Assembly (NCBI GenBank): GCA_037576215.1
Contig: JBANDB010000010.1
Coordinates: forward strand, 2,418,001-2,482,000
Direction: 5' to 3'
DNA from: Armillaria gallica
Taxonomy: Eukaryota; Basidiomycota; Agaricomycetes; Agaricales; Physalacriaceae
DNA length: 64,000 bases
Below, piece by piece: positions 23,340 to 34,569 of the stretch (position 1 is its first letter; each line of letters begins with the position of its first letter). Under the pieces are notes generated by a model. It saw nothing but the letters and a program-made list of their open reading frames with translations. It searched no databases and was not told the origin of the DNA. The position numbers were made by a program, and so were the translations under genes.

Positions 23340-25708
23340 ATGACATCCAGGACTCTCATAGTGAACGCTTCGACCGGCGTCGAGCTGTCTTACATAGACA
23401 GTGGCGCACCTGCCCAAGCGTCGTATATCACCATCTTTGCAATTCATGGTATGATCTTTACCAAGGGTTAGTGCCGTCGTATTTTCTCCTTGAGCCGCCA
23501 CTTACACCACATTTCCAGAGGTTTTCCAGCGAGTGATTGATCTTGCTCCATCCAAGGGCGTCCGCTTCGTTGCGCTTAATAGGCGACACTTCCCTGGTAC
23601 AACGCCACTCTCCCCGGAGGAACTCAGTATCACTCAAACTGGAGGTACCGATGATTCTCAGCGAGAAGGACTGGTCGAGGCTCGAGGGCACGAGATTGCT
23701 CTCTTCATCGATGCCTTCATACAGAAAAACAACCTCCCGTCCATCTCGAGTGGTGGGGGCGTCGCTCTTCTCGGATGGTCTCTCGGCGCGACTTTCGCTC
23801 CCATCGTGATCTCCAGCGTTGATAGCCTTCCAGAGGATGTCCGTTGTCGTCTGAGCGAGTACATGCATTCATCGATTCTCTATGGTGCGCCTTTGCTTTG
23901 TTGAGGGATTACTCAGACTCAATGAGAATTGCAGAACCCGCCCCAATTGCACTTGGGTTACCTGCCCCTAAGCAGAACTGGACGTTCCTCGTCGACACCA
24001 CGGTGCCAGAGAATGTCCGTCTACCGGCGTTCGGGCAGTGGTGCACGTCCTATTTCGACCATGCCGACATCTTTGGGCGCGACCTCGACAAACTGTCCTG
24101 GGTTTTAGCATCCCCCAATCGTACTCCCACGTTCTTCAATGGCTTGCCTCTGTCGATTCAACGCTATGGGGAGGATGCAGCCACGGAACTGCCGTTTTTG
24201 TTCTTCTCGAAGCAAATTCTGGCAGCGTATCGTAAGGCGTTCTTTGACCCAGGGGTGTTCCCGAGCATGAAGCGAGCGTTTGTCTGCAGAGACAGGACGT
24301 GTGCTTTTGGTATTGCCGGTTTGTGGGCGGTGCAGGACGATGAGAAGGAGCTGAGGACTGCGGACGCGGATGCGTAGGCGGTTAAGTATAGGATTTTCCC
24401 GGGGGCTAATCATTTTGTATGTATCTGTCTGTCATCTCAGATCAGGGGCTTATGTTGCATTTTTACAAACCACCATCAGCTCTTTATTAGGAAGGCGATT
24501 TGGCGTCTCGAAACAGCGTTGAAAAGCGCATAAAACCACCTATAATCGCCCCCAATGTCCTGTGAAGGCACGCTGCAGAGTCTCTCTTAACCAGATAGGC
24601 GTATTCAAGGCGGAGTACCCTTTAGATCCCACTTTCGTGGAAGGGCCGCGTCCCTTGCTTCGCCGCGAGTGTCCTCATTGGCACAAACCTTGCTGGCGTT
24701 TTCAACCTTACTTCGTCACCTGATTGCGGCAGTTATTGTACCAGCCTGTGCCACGCTTCCATATCCTGGTCTTCAGAGTCCCTTGGGGGTGCCCATTTAT
24801 ACACTGGGAGCTTGCGAGCACCATCTCGGGTCGGCATGTTTTAAGGTTTCCTCCATTTGGTGCGCCGAGATGCCGTCGCCCCGAACTGTACAGGCTGCCG
24901 GGTCTGCCCATATCCCGGCTCGGCTCGGCTCAAATCGTGCTGCTGCGAGAAGCTCAGTGAATTTGTGGTTCACTCGCATCGCATGTTCACCAGATTTTTG
25001 TCATACGCAGCGGCGTTTTCAGTCTGAAATACATCAGAGCCTGATCAATGTATACTAATCACTTAAAGAGAAATTTGCACGCTAGTACAGTCATAGCATA
25101 TGAGCCATCGAAGGTCATATGGAAAATTATCACTGCGTCACACCAGGCAATTTTATATAGCACGCATGGACGGTCATCTCATTCTTCGATGCAAGTCTGA
25201 TGCTATGAAGTCGCTCATGGAATTGTTACTAGACGTATGGGTTAAATTCATCTATAAGGTACTTCACACTGGTGTACACTGCGGATCTATGACAGTACCA
25301 TTATACACAGAAACTGGAATTACCTCGCCTCTGACCCCATTTTCAGACTCCAGATTGGTCCTCAGGCCGAGTTCCTGAAGAATATACTTCAGGGAAAGAC
25401 ACCTGATGTGCACGACAATTGCGCTCTGGTGGGGTTAGCATGGGGGGGATTATTGATTTCGAGTTTACCGTCTATAGGTCCTCAAGTTCTACAACGGCGG
25501 GTTACTCTGTCTGGGTTTCTCGGCCGTGAGCTCGGCTTGAGGAATAAGTAGAGGGTAGTGAGGTTACTAGGGTTTCGTAGTGCAGTTACCTGTATCCTTG
25601 CGTCCGGCGTGCCTGAAGGTACCGTGCCGTGTAATGATGAGATGAGATGAGATAGGTGCACTGACATGATCCGGAAAAGACAGTGGATGCGTTCATTGCC
25701 AGGCATAG
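23340..25708 (+). pseudogene. Alpha/beta hydrolase, broken copy 2
   Basis: Exons 1-3 (23340-23466, 23519-23884, from 23935) match copy 1 in position and phase, and the elbow GWSLGA is kept. An in-frame TAG at 24375-24377, next to a 6-nt expansion, stops the protein before the PGANHF motif. Exon 4 (25655-25708) has been pushed about 1.2 kb away by an insertion in intron 3 and carries changes in HWDDPEK. The upstream region normally in front of the gene has been deleted, so exon 1 abuts block E. The catalytic His would be missing from any product. Confidence 0.8.
24463..25651. mobile_element. 1.19-kb insertion in hydrolase copy 2 intron 3
   Basis: Copies 1 and 3 read GTTGCATCTATAGGTGC or GTTGTATTTATAGGTGC across the intron 3 end. 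Here GTTGCATTT and ATAGGTGC are separated by about 1.19 kb of unrelated sequence. The right end is a (GATGA)n microsatellite-like run. No terminal inverted repeats, clear target duplication or transposase were found. A non-autonomous element such as a SINE is possible, but filler DNA cannot be excluded. Confidence 0.6.
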
Positions 25709-25829
25709 ACAGCGATGCGAAACTTCTGATGTTTAATGATAAAGGCTTACTTGGATTCTGAAATACAAAAACACGAATAGCGGAATGCAATGAAGATAAT
25801 ATTACGAAGACATGCGTAGAGTTCAGTGG

Positions 25830-26230
25830 ATCTCTGTCGGTTAGAGGAAACCATGGTATCTTTGCGTCGTCTTGATCCGTCGGCTAGGAAACGCACCAAG
25901 AGGAATTTCTCTGTTCCCAAGAAGGCACATTTAATAGCTCCAGAGGAACTCCTCTAAGTGTCCGGTTGTCCGATACTCGTGGCCTGCCCATCACATGTTC
26001 TGAGATAACAGCGAATGGATGTTTACGTTTCAGATACCTGATAATTGCAGCGGTACAACTTCAGAGGCCGTAAATTCTTCTGTTGTCCTTCCCAGAAGTT
26101 GCGAACGTCAATATCTGGTTTCTCCGGTATCGATGACGAGGAATGGTCGCTTCACAGGATTCCAAATGGTTTTGCATTAGGGCACTACCAACCAGATCTG
26201 GCCTTTCTCGACGACGCTCTGCCAGACGGT
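25830..26230. repeat. Array repeat R, copy 3
   Basis: AGAGGAACTCCTCT at 25942-25955. Its left part follows hydrolase exon 4 as in copy 1, while its right flank continues as in copy 2 into the gene B promoter. No gene A lies between. Confidence 0.65.
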
Positions 26231-26534
26231 GACTTGGATCAACTGAGATACTAGACGATGCCATAGTGGTACCGCCTTGACTCTTTGCGATCATGTTCTC
26301 ATGGTGAAAAATGCTGCTACGGTCTCGTCCTGAACCACATAATCACTGACAACGGAATATCCAAAGCCAGGAGTCGTTGACTTCGGGCTACGTATATCTT
26401 CTTTAAGGAGAATCTGGAAAGCATTAGCTGAGACGGTCGTTCGACTTTGTTCATTACAACATGAAACCATGATAACCAGAAAAGGAACTCCTGGTAGCCC
26501 GTACTGATAGCAGACTCAGTCACAATCAGGAGCT

Positions 26535-26540
26535 TATAAA
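26535..26540 (+). promoter_or_regulatory. TATA box of gene B
   Basis: GCTTATAAACGCC lies 166 bp before the ATG at 26701, matching the position at 19177. Confidence 0.55.
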
Positions 26541-26700
26541 CGCCACCGATAACGAATATCTGTGTTCAAGCGGTCCGTCTTTCCATCCAGGTCTCCAGGT
26601 GCGTGAAACTACTATTATCCGCCCTTATAAACACATCCATGAAAGTCTGAACAGAAATTACTAGGCTTCTCAGGCCATTACTTATACTTATCAACCTCGA

Positions 26701-27128
26701 ATGGGAAATAATCCGAGCAATCCGACACAAGGGAATCCTCCATATGGCAGAGGGGGCGGGGCGCCATATGCATGGATCCAACACCGCTCTTCTGACGAAG
26801 AATCTGGATGCGTAAGGTTTGTAAATTACTTTCCTGAAGTACACAGACGAATTAAATAACATACTCGTGCAGAAAACGAATGCCATTCAAAAACAATGAG
26901 GTGTAGGTGACATCCTTGAAACAAGAGGTGTCGGTGACTCATCCAGATATGAATAGCCGGTGGAATTCGATGCTTGTCATTGCGTGGGTTTCATTAGGGT
27001 TACTTCTCTTGGTTGCATTCATACGCTGGCATCGTCTACGCCGCAAGGTCGCGAACATTGAGTCGATGGCGCTACATACAGATGCTTGGTCAAAGGAAGA
27101 TCTAGAGAGTAGAAAGAATGAGCCGTAA
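26701..27128 (+). CDS. Small single-TM protein B, 105 aa
   Basis: Exons 26701-26816, 26873-26902 and 26957-27128 give 318 nt in frame, 105 aa. The N-terminus is rich in Asn, Pro and Gly (MGNNPSNPTQGNPPYG). The 30-nt middle exon is followed by RWNSMLVIAWVSLGLLLLVA, then RWHRLRRKVANIES and an acidic/basic tail ending SRKNEP. The donor of intron 2 is GTAGGT instead of the GTAAGT seen in paralogues, but phase is kept. The usual NST sequon is changed to NSM. It is convergent with 7TM copy 2. Family unknown. Confidence 0.75.
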
Positions 27129-27889
27129 ACCGTTATACCACCTGCATCTCTCTTGTACGAGTGTCATTAAACTCTTCGATAGCTCCACCAAACTGTAAGA
27201 CCGCCGCTTGTACTAATAATCCATTTTTAGAGTCAATTGAAATTTTAGAGTACCTGTCCGTATTGACAACCGACACGGCCGTACATGGTCCCGTACCGTG
27301 CCATTGAGGCTAGTAGAACGAACTTGACGGCACGTGACTAGCCTCAATGCTCTGATGGTGTCTGCCTCGTCTGTAAATCGTCCGGTACTTGATTATTAGC
27401 TGTAGCCTCTATCAGCTCGTAATATAATATTACCTTACCATTACGGTCAGCTCGAATCTATTGAACACCTGCAGTTACAATACGGATCTGGCAGGGCATT
27501 ATGAGCTCATGCTTGAGTAATAGCTCACAAGAGGCTTGCTCATTGCGGGCAACGGCAAGCAAGAGAGACCCCACCGGCCAACTAGGGTCAGGAAATCCCA
27601 TTCAAGTTATCCTTTTTGATGTCCATGTGTCGGAAGCGTGTTCCTTGATATCGGCTCGCTGTCCTGGGCTTCTTTCTCTGATAGATACTCTGGAGATAAC
27701 ATTGTGGGTGACAATGATAGCTTATAGAAGCACACCGCGTGAGTCGTCGAAGACGTGCCATTGACTTAGCTTCATCTTTATGATTAAATAGGCATAAATG
27801 ACACGGTATAGGCATCTTCTACGTACCCATATCTAATTGACTTGCTCGTCTTTATTACGATAAAGATAATCTCCGTCAACAGTGCAATG

Positions 27890-29160
27890 TCAAACACTTT
27901 CTATTCCAGACTTCCCATAGTCGGATTCCAATGAGGTCATGGAGTCTTCAATGTCCCGACAAACGACGATAGTCTCCCGCTTTCTTACTATGAATCGACT
28001 CAGAACAGAGCTACGGTCCGATTCCCTTGTCGAATTAACTATCGCCTGACTGCTGGGGTTCGAATTGGAACCCGCTGCGACGCGTCCAATGAGGAGCGTA
28101 GGGGCGATAACCTACCATGACGTGAAAAGTTCAGTTTTTCGACCGAAGAAAGGACATACAGGGAAGCCTCGCCTTAATATATGCCATGATCATGTCGGCG
28201 TAATAACTAGACTCCAGATTCCTTGCCACCAGGGCCAGGTACACGATCAGCGTCAGTGAATACATCGCTGAAGATTCGATCACTATTTCAACAATCTTCC
28301 CATATGAGCTCACTCCTGACGCCAGGCGAACAATGCGGTACACGATTAAGAGTGTACAGAGGAGGGTCGTGGCGAGCGTCAGCGAGATATAGATCAATGC
28401 CCAATCGGTATCTGCTGCGAAGCCTCCGGTGTTTCCAATATCCCTGGTCGTATTGATGAAAATGCTGCGAATCTGCAGTGACTTTGCGACTACAATCATT
28501 AATCAAAGAGCACGTAGCGACAACCAGGAGAAGCTTACTTATCCCGGCTATGGCACAAAGACCTGGTATGAGGATAATTCGCCATCGACGTCCCCACAAC
28601 ACCCAGCAACGCCATATCTAAGAAGAGTGAGCGTTGAAAGATCGACACGACTGGAAAAGAAGGCATACAATAGTAACATCGACAATAAATGTACTCATAC
28701 CGCCGCCAATGCCGTCCACGAGTTGGAACGCCCTCCACCACGGGCTAATAGCTTGCAGTGCAAAAAAGACGCTGAAAAAGGTGTCCCCATTCTGGATGAA
28801 TGCACGTCGTTCGTATGCCCAACCAAACCCAAAAGCGACTGTCATGAGAACGTATAGAACGATAATAACTGTTAAAAAGAATGCATTGCCGGATTTCTTG
28901 GGTGAAGAAACTGGATGAGATTTTGAATCAGTGTATAAAGCAACTGAGGAGGACGGGCGAACATATAGTCCAAAGAGTGGTTGCCACGATAAGTGTATAC
29001 AGGCCTAAGGCGATATGAGCTTGAAAGAAGGAGACAAGGAAGGAATAAATGGCTAACCCTGTAGTAACGATTGCAAGATGGTGCGGTTGAAATTCAAGTC
29101 AAGAGTGTCAAATATGACATTTCTTTCGTACTGAGAAAGGTCGGTCGAGGGAGATTCCAT
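27890..29160 (-). CDS. Seven-TM receptor-like protein, copy 2
   Basis: Same six-exon plan as copy 1, from MESPSTDLSQYERN at 29160 to TGA at 27890-27892. All seven helices and the family marks are present (FGFGWAYERRAFIQNGD, WRCWVLWGRRW, IVIESSAMYSLT, VIAPTLLIGRVAAG). The last intron begins GCGAGG where other copies have GTGAGR. It is either a GC-AG intron or a damaged donor; retention would replace the tail. The tail after TM7 (about 70 aa, rich in Ser) aligns with copies 1 and 3. It is convergent with gene B at 26701-27128. Confidence 0.75.
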
Positions 29161-29639
29161 GTTATTTGTCGAGCGGGAAAGTCGAAAGTTTCCTGTTATA
29201 TGGAGCGGAGCCTCTGGCACATTTCTTTGGATCAAGAAAAGGACAGGGATCCCTGTAATCGCCACATACGTCTCTACTAGTGTTCCTAGTACCATAAAAT
29301 ATCACAAAATATCAATGTTAAATCGAGGCCAAGGCTGTGTGCTTCCATTACCCTGCGGTGCTGACTACGTGATGTTTATGAGTGCATCAATGCTGATTTG
29401 ATCGAAGAGAAATGTTGTGACCAGGAACGATGCTTTCTAAATCCACCGGAAAGGAGGTGAAACTTAACAACTACCTTGATAGTCCCATGGATCCTGACGA
29501 GATATTATGATCCAGGTCTTTGCAGTAGTTCTTATACGGTGAGCTATTAATGCTGCATCAGTCTTCCTGTTCGGCGAATGAATAGAAAGATTACCGGTGA
29601 CTGAAAGATCATCATCTTTGTTACGACATGACGCGGTCC

Positions 29640-30190
29640 TTTATTGTGTCAGTCGAGTAGAGTAATCTCACAAAATCTTAATCAAAAGCGTAACCACCAC
29701 GCCCGAACTCCAGGAGCAGCGGTTGGGCTTGCGTCTCCATAGCCAAGGACGACAATACGGACCCAGAGTCAAACGATAATGGTCTCCCGCTTTCTTGTCC
29801 TATTTGGCTTAGCAAAGAGCCGCGGTCCCTCAGGCTTGTCAACTTGGTTATTGTTTGAAGTCGAGCTGTCTGCAGCGCGTCCACGAGCTTGCATGGCTTC
29901 GCTGAAGCTGAGCCCGTTTTGGCTGAAGAATAACTTGAGGAAGATCTTCTTTAGTAGAACAATTCAGTCGGCTCAGACTGGGGCGTTCGGTTAAGTGCAA
30001 CAATTAGCCACGGCGCCTTGGACAAAGAAGTGAGTAAGACTAATCATCCCTCTGGGGACAATGCACCTTGCGATAGGTTTACAGAGCTCGAAGTTTTGAG
30101 AAGCTGAGTAGATGTTAGATATCCCGCGACGAGCAGGTTTACGAAGTACATGTTCAATACTCCCAGGTTCAGGAAACTTACACCAGATAC
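29640..30190. repeat. Array block S, copy 2, with decayed Ser-rich leader
   Basis: Counterpart of 22041-22620. The leader frame is stopped after a few codons (GTCGAGTAG). The central part has the same inverted arrangement relative to 34.6 kb as the 22-kb copy. Confidence 0.5.
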
Positions 30191-30330
30191 TTCCCTATAT
30201 TTTGTTGCCGCTATGATGGTTCAGATTTGAGGATGGATGGGCTTGAGCGTCTGGAAGAGCCTTGGTATTATGATATGGCTGCCGGACGAGGAACGATTGA
30301 AACGTGGAAGTGAAATGATAAATCAGAGCC

Positions 30331-30343
30331 CCGGCAAAGCCGG
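30331..30343. promoter_or_regulatory. Unit-start hairpin CCGGCAAAGCCGG
   Basis: Second clear copy of the unit-start hairpin, again followed by GAAGGAGAAGGCAAATACC and AACAAATATTGCGACCC. Confidence 0.5.
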
Positions 30344-30449
30344 CTAGAGGCTAGAGAAGGAGAAGGCAAATACCAACAAATATTGCGACCCTTCTTTCCT
30401 TCCTTCAACATACTGTAGACTCAGCATATTCAACGTCAACTCTCAGCGC

Positions 30450-30660
30450 CTCCTCAGAAGCATGACGAAGAAAGAGTAAAATTGTTACGCCTTCTACAGC
30501 TGCGTCTATGGCCGCATCCAAGCAGACTATATGCGCTATCGTTTCCTCCCCAGGCCATTCCGTCGAAATTTGTTGCGATGCATCTTGCCTTTGTACAGGT
30601 GTAGTCCCCCGGATTCCCAGGAGACATACAAGTCGAGTAGATTCAGAGGTCGGTTTTATA
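30450..30660 (+). repeat. Unit exon block E, copy 3
   Basis: Parallels 14940-15120 and the end of block E at 23.3 kb (CTTCTACAGCTGCGTCTATG). The front part present in units at 22.9 and 40.9 kb is missing. Confidence 0.4.
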
Positions 30661-30794
30661 TCTCCTTCTATCCTCAAATCGCGCTAATAAGGGCTACAGC
30701 TTATTATTCTCATCCCGAATATGCTTGGGTGTATCGTATGATCAAGCTGCTGTCTACTTGTTATCATTCAAATATTCATCTTCCCGGCCTCCCC

Positions 30795-31105
30795 GCAACC
30801 TCCTTGTGTTCTTGACACCTAGCCACAGCTTGGATGTGTGGGCGTAAGGGCTTCGTTGCTCGAGTACTATAGGCATATACTCCTTTCTACGACAACGAGC
30901 AAATGAATATCATATCCCAAGCTGAAGGTTCAAGGAGGTAAAGCTACCCACCTTTGTCCTAGGAAGTGGCTTTGATGTTGACTTGATTTTGCCAGGATAT
31001 AGCTCCTACTCTCTCGCCACAATATCTCTAACCATGCCTTTCTTAGTTCTGGGGCACACTCCGTAATGACATGTATGCATCCGGTGTTTACCTCGACTCT
31101 ATAGC
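30795..31105. repeat. Duplicated block before hydrolase, copy 2
   Basis: Counterpart of 15535-15840, same orientation and same distance before the hydrolase. Confidence 0.5.
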
Positions 31106-31335
31106 ACCTTGTAGCCGGAGATTTGTTCTTTGGTGACGATAGAAACCTTTTGGCCTCTCTAAAGGTTCGGACCGTAGACAAGATTCGGTGACGGGGGCCG
31201 CCGTTACACGGTCAAAAGACCCAGCCCGATTGCCGCCCTCTTACCGTCCAATACCATTTCGCTGTGGGTACAGATTCCTATCAAGCGCATGATATATTAC
31301 GGGCGGTCTATCGTTTGATAATCCCCCACGATATC

Positions 31336-32512
31336 ATGACATCCAGGACTCATAGTAAACGCTTCGACCGGCGTCGAGCTGTCCTACATAAAACAGCGGC
31401 GCGCCAGCCCAAGCGTCGTATATCACCATCTTTGCAATCCACGGTATGATCTTTACCAAGGGTTAGTGCCGTCGTATTTTCTCCTTGAACCGCCACTTAC
31501 GCCACATTTACAGAGATTTTCCAGCGAGTGATAGACCTTACTCCGTCAAAGGGCGTCCGCTTTGTCGCGCTCAATAGGCGTCATTTCTCTTGTACAACAC
31601 CACTCTCCGCGAGAGAACTCGTTCTCACTCAAACCGGAGGTACCGATGATTCTCAGCGCGAGGCACTGGTCGAGGCTCCGGGGCACGAGATTGTCCTCTT
31701 CATCGATACCTTCATACAGAAATTCAACCTCCCGTCCATCTCGAGTGGTGGTGGTGTCGCTCTTCTCGGATGGTCTCTTAGCGCGACCTTTGCTCCCATC
31801 GTGATCTCCAGTATCGATACCCTTCCAGTGGACGTCCGTCGTCGTCTCAGTGAGTACATGCGTTCATTGATTCTCTATGGTGCGCTCTGGTATTTTTAAA
31901 AGATTACTCAAAACTCAATGATAACGCAGAACCTGCCCCGATTGCACTTGGGTTACCTACCCCTAAGCAGAATTGGACGTTCCTCGTCGACACCACGGTG
32001 CCCGAGAACCTTCGTCTACCAGTGTTCGGGCAGTGGTGCACGTCCTATTTTGACCATGCCGACATCTTTGGGCGCGACCTCGACAAGCTGTCCTGGGTTT
32101 TAGCATCCCCCAATCGTACTCCCACGTTCTTCAATGGCTTGCCTCTATCGATTCAGCGCTATGGGGAGGGTGCAGCCATGGACCTACCGTTTTTGTTCTT
32201 CTTCTCGAAACAGATCTTGGCGGCGTATCGTAAGGCGTTCATTGACCCAGGAGTGTTCCCGAGCATGAAGCGAGCGTTTGTCTGCGGAGACAGGACGTGT
32301 GCTTTTGGTATCCCTGGTTTATGGGCTGTGCAGGAGGAGGAGATGGAGCTGAGGACTGCGGATACGGACATGGTTAAGTATAGGATTATCCCGGGGGCTA
32401 ATCATTTTGTACGCATCTGTGCACCATCTGAGATCAGGAGCTTATGTTGTATTTATAGGTGCACTGGGATGATCCGGAAAAGGCGTTGGATGTGTTCATT
32501 GCCATGGCATAG
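31336..32512 (+). pseudogene. Alpha/beta hydrolase, broken copy 3
   Basis: Exons 2-4 are open and splice in phase, ending with HWDDPEKALDVFIAMA and TAG at 32510-32512. Exon 1 has lost two bases after the fifth codon and gained one later (net -1), so the frame from ATG 31336 is wrong and stops after 37 codons. The nucleophile elbow reads GWSLSA instead of GWSLGA; the small residue after the Ser-X position is normally needed for the tight turn. A start in exon 2 could give a protein without the oxyanion HG motif. Confidence 0.75.
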
Positions 32513-32599
32513 ACTGCCGTTGAAAGCCGTTCTTTTTAATGATAACGGTGTACTAGGGAATCTGAAACGTCAACAACACGAATACCGAATACAATGAAG

Positions 32600-32960
32600 A
32601 CATGCATGGAGTTCAATGGTTCTTCGTCGGTCGGTAGAAATGATGGTATCTTCACGTCGCCTTGATACGTTGACTGGCAAATGCAACAAGAGGAGCATCG
32701 CTGTACATTTTGATAGCTCCAGAGGAACTCCTCTAAGTGGCTGACTATCCAATACTCCTGGCCTGCCCATCGTATGTTCTGAGATGGCACTGAATGGTTT
32801 ACGGTTCCAGATACCTGATGATTGCAGGAAGAGGCCTTATACTCTTTCCTCAAAGTTCTTAGAAGGTGCAAGCGCCGATATCCACTCTCTTCGGTATTTA
32901 TTACACTGACCCGTTGCGTCGCTGGCTTCCAAACAGCTTTGCGTTAAGCCACTACCGCTC
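32600..32960. repeat. Array repeat R, copy 4
   Basis: AGAGGAACTCCTCT at 32721-32734, between hydrolase copy 3 and intact gene A. Confidence 0.6.
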
Positions 32961-33056
32961 ATATCTGGCTTTCCTGGACGCGGGTTTGTCCCCGTTCATT
33001 TCCTGCCTATGTTCTCCGTCCTTACTTCTTGACAGCGTAGACTTTTAGATACGTAA

Positions 33057-33559
33057 ATGAAGTCAACAAACCATCGTATCCCCCCAACATTTGGAATTGG
33101 TCACGCTGTCGCGCACATGGATCATCCAAACATAATGTTGGTTTATCTTAGTTCTTTTACAATAGACTCTGATATATTGTAACAGAAAGCGGACGTTCGT
33201 GGCTTACTTTGATAGCAAATCAAGGTTAGTTTCGCGTATGCTAATTTAATTGACAATCTGATAGATCGAGCTCTGCTAGCGAGCCGCAATCGTCTGCAGA
33301 GGTTATATTGAGAATGCTGATAGCCTGGGGAATCGCGACGGTTTGTGTTGCATTGATCCTCCTCTTGATTTCTGCAGCACTTGTTGTCTATTGGGGGACG
33401 AGAAGAAGGCGCAGTGGTGCTTCCGCACCTTCTCAACGTTTCGTTCTTGGTAGGGAAAGGCGAGCTGGCTTTTATGAACAAAATGCCCTCCATATCGCAG
33501 GGGCTGCCGCGGGAAAGGAACAGAAGCCGTCTTATTGTTCTGGAATGCTTCCTGTATAG
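33057..33559 (+). CDS. Small single-TM protein A, 137 aa, only intact copy
   Basis: Exons 33057-33136, 33186-33224 and 33265-33559 give 414 nt in frame (137 aa); both introns are phase 2, and intron 2 is only 40 nt. The first ~60 residues are polar with no signal peptide, ending in a Ser-rich segment. One helix follows (MLIAWGIATVCVALILLLIS, then AALVVYWG), then RRRR and a tail containing RERRAGFYEQNALH and ending CSGMLPV. Topology is predicted N-out, C-in. The AWG start of the helix and the ALH in the tail resemble proteins B and C, suggesting a shared origin. It lies between the hydrolase and gene C. No known family recognised. Confidence 0.7.
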
Positions 33560-34048
33560 CTACCGTCAAAAACGCGTTGATAATGAAATAGTATCTTGTT
33601 GGAAGGAGCCAGTGCCCTATCAGGCTTATATTGGAAGCGAAATAGTCAAAGCCGTTGTTGAGCCTTTGGCAGTTGCGTTCACGCACCAACCATCAGTTTC
33701 GCAATATGATCAAATGAGTACGGATTTGTGAGTCCCTCTCCTAGTCCCACTGATAATAGCTCCTCTGAATGGCGCTCAAAGCTCAGATGGCAGTCGAGAT
33801 AAGATATGTCTTGAACCTCAAGCACAACGCCTAAAGTATTATAAGCGTCTTGGCAAGTACGGTTACCTGGTATTCGAAACTAACCATTATCCTCATTCGG
33901 CTTGAAGGGCGTTACCAAAGTGCGTGGCGGTGTGGAATGTGCTTCTCTCCATCTTCATTGTATAGCAGCAGGAACCTACGTCTTAGATCGATAGAAGTTT
34001 TCTCAAACAACTGCAGCATTACGAATGGGAAACAAACCTAGTCATGGT

Positions 34049-34399
34049 ATGGGGGGAAAGTCTGGTGCTGAATATGGGCACAGTGCACCGAATAGAGGAT
34101 CTGTGTCCCCAGGGTCCGTACTCCTGGCACAGCCTAATTCGTAATTATTAACTCACCTCAATTCTCTGAACAGGCCCGGGAAGCGATCACCACTTGATGA
34201 CAGTCCATCGTGTGTCCCTTTCCTTCGAAGAAAAGATAGTGCTGATGTCATATGTAGCTCGTGTATTTCTGTATTAGCTCTTGCATGGGGAATATTGGGG
34301 CTCGTCATTGTAGTAGCTGTGTTTAGGGAGAGACTTCGTCGCAGTATCGCAGCATTCAAGTCCAATGCAGGCCAAGTAGGTATTTCGCCTACGGAATAA
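34049..34399 (+). CDS. Small single-TM protein C, 96 aa
   Basis: Exons 34049-34113 and 34174-34399 join in phase 2 across a 60-nt GT-AG intron. The product starts MGGKSGAEYGHSAPNRGSVS. The polar N-terminal half contains FLRRKDSADVICSSC. One helix (VLALAWGILGLVIVVAVF) is followed by RERLRRSIAAFKSN and the end GQVGISPTE. The layout (polar N-terminus, AWG/LGL helix, Arg cluster, short tail) matches B: compare LVIAWVSLGLLLLVA and RWHRLRRKVAN. I infer a member of the same small-membrane-protein group. Only one copy is seen in the window. There is no CaaX ending, so it is not a pheromone precursor. Confidence 0.65.
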
Positions 34400-34569
34400 C
34401 CGGAGAGCAGGACATGATCATAATCATCGATGGCATACCTCATCCTTATAGTTCTGATCGAGTTTGTTTCTCTACGTACGCTATGTTACATCCCGTAGAC
34501 GGTCGTCCATATATATAAAGTATCATAGAGTACGGGATCATAACTGCTACGATGCCGCAATAACCTATG

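Noticed and set aside
24669..25058. A 129-aa open frame inside the intron insertion
   Set aside because: No ATG-led domain, composition unlike a conserved protein, and no counterpart anywhere in the window.
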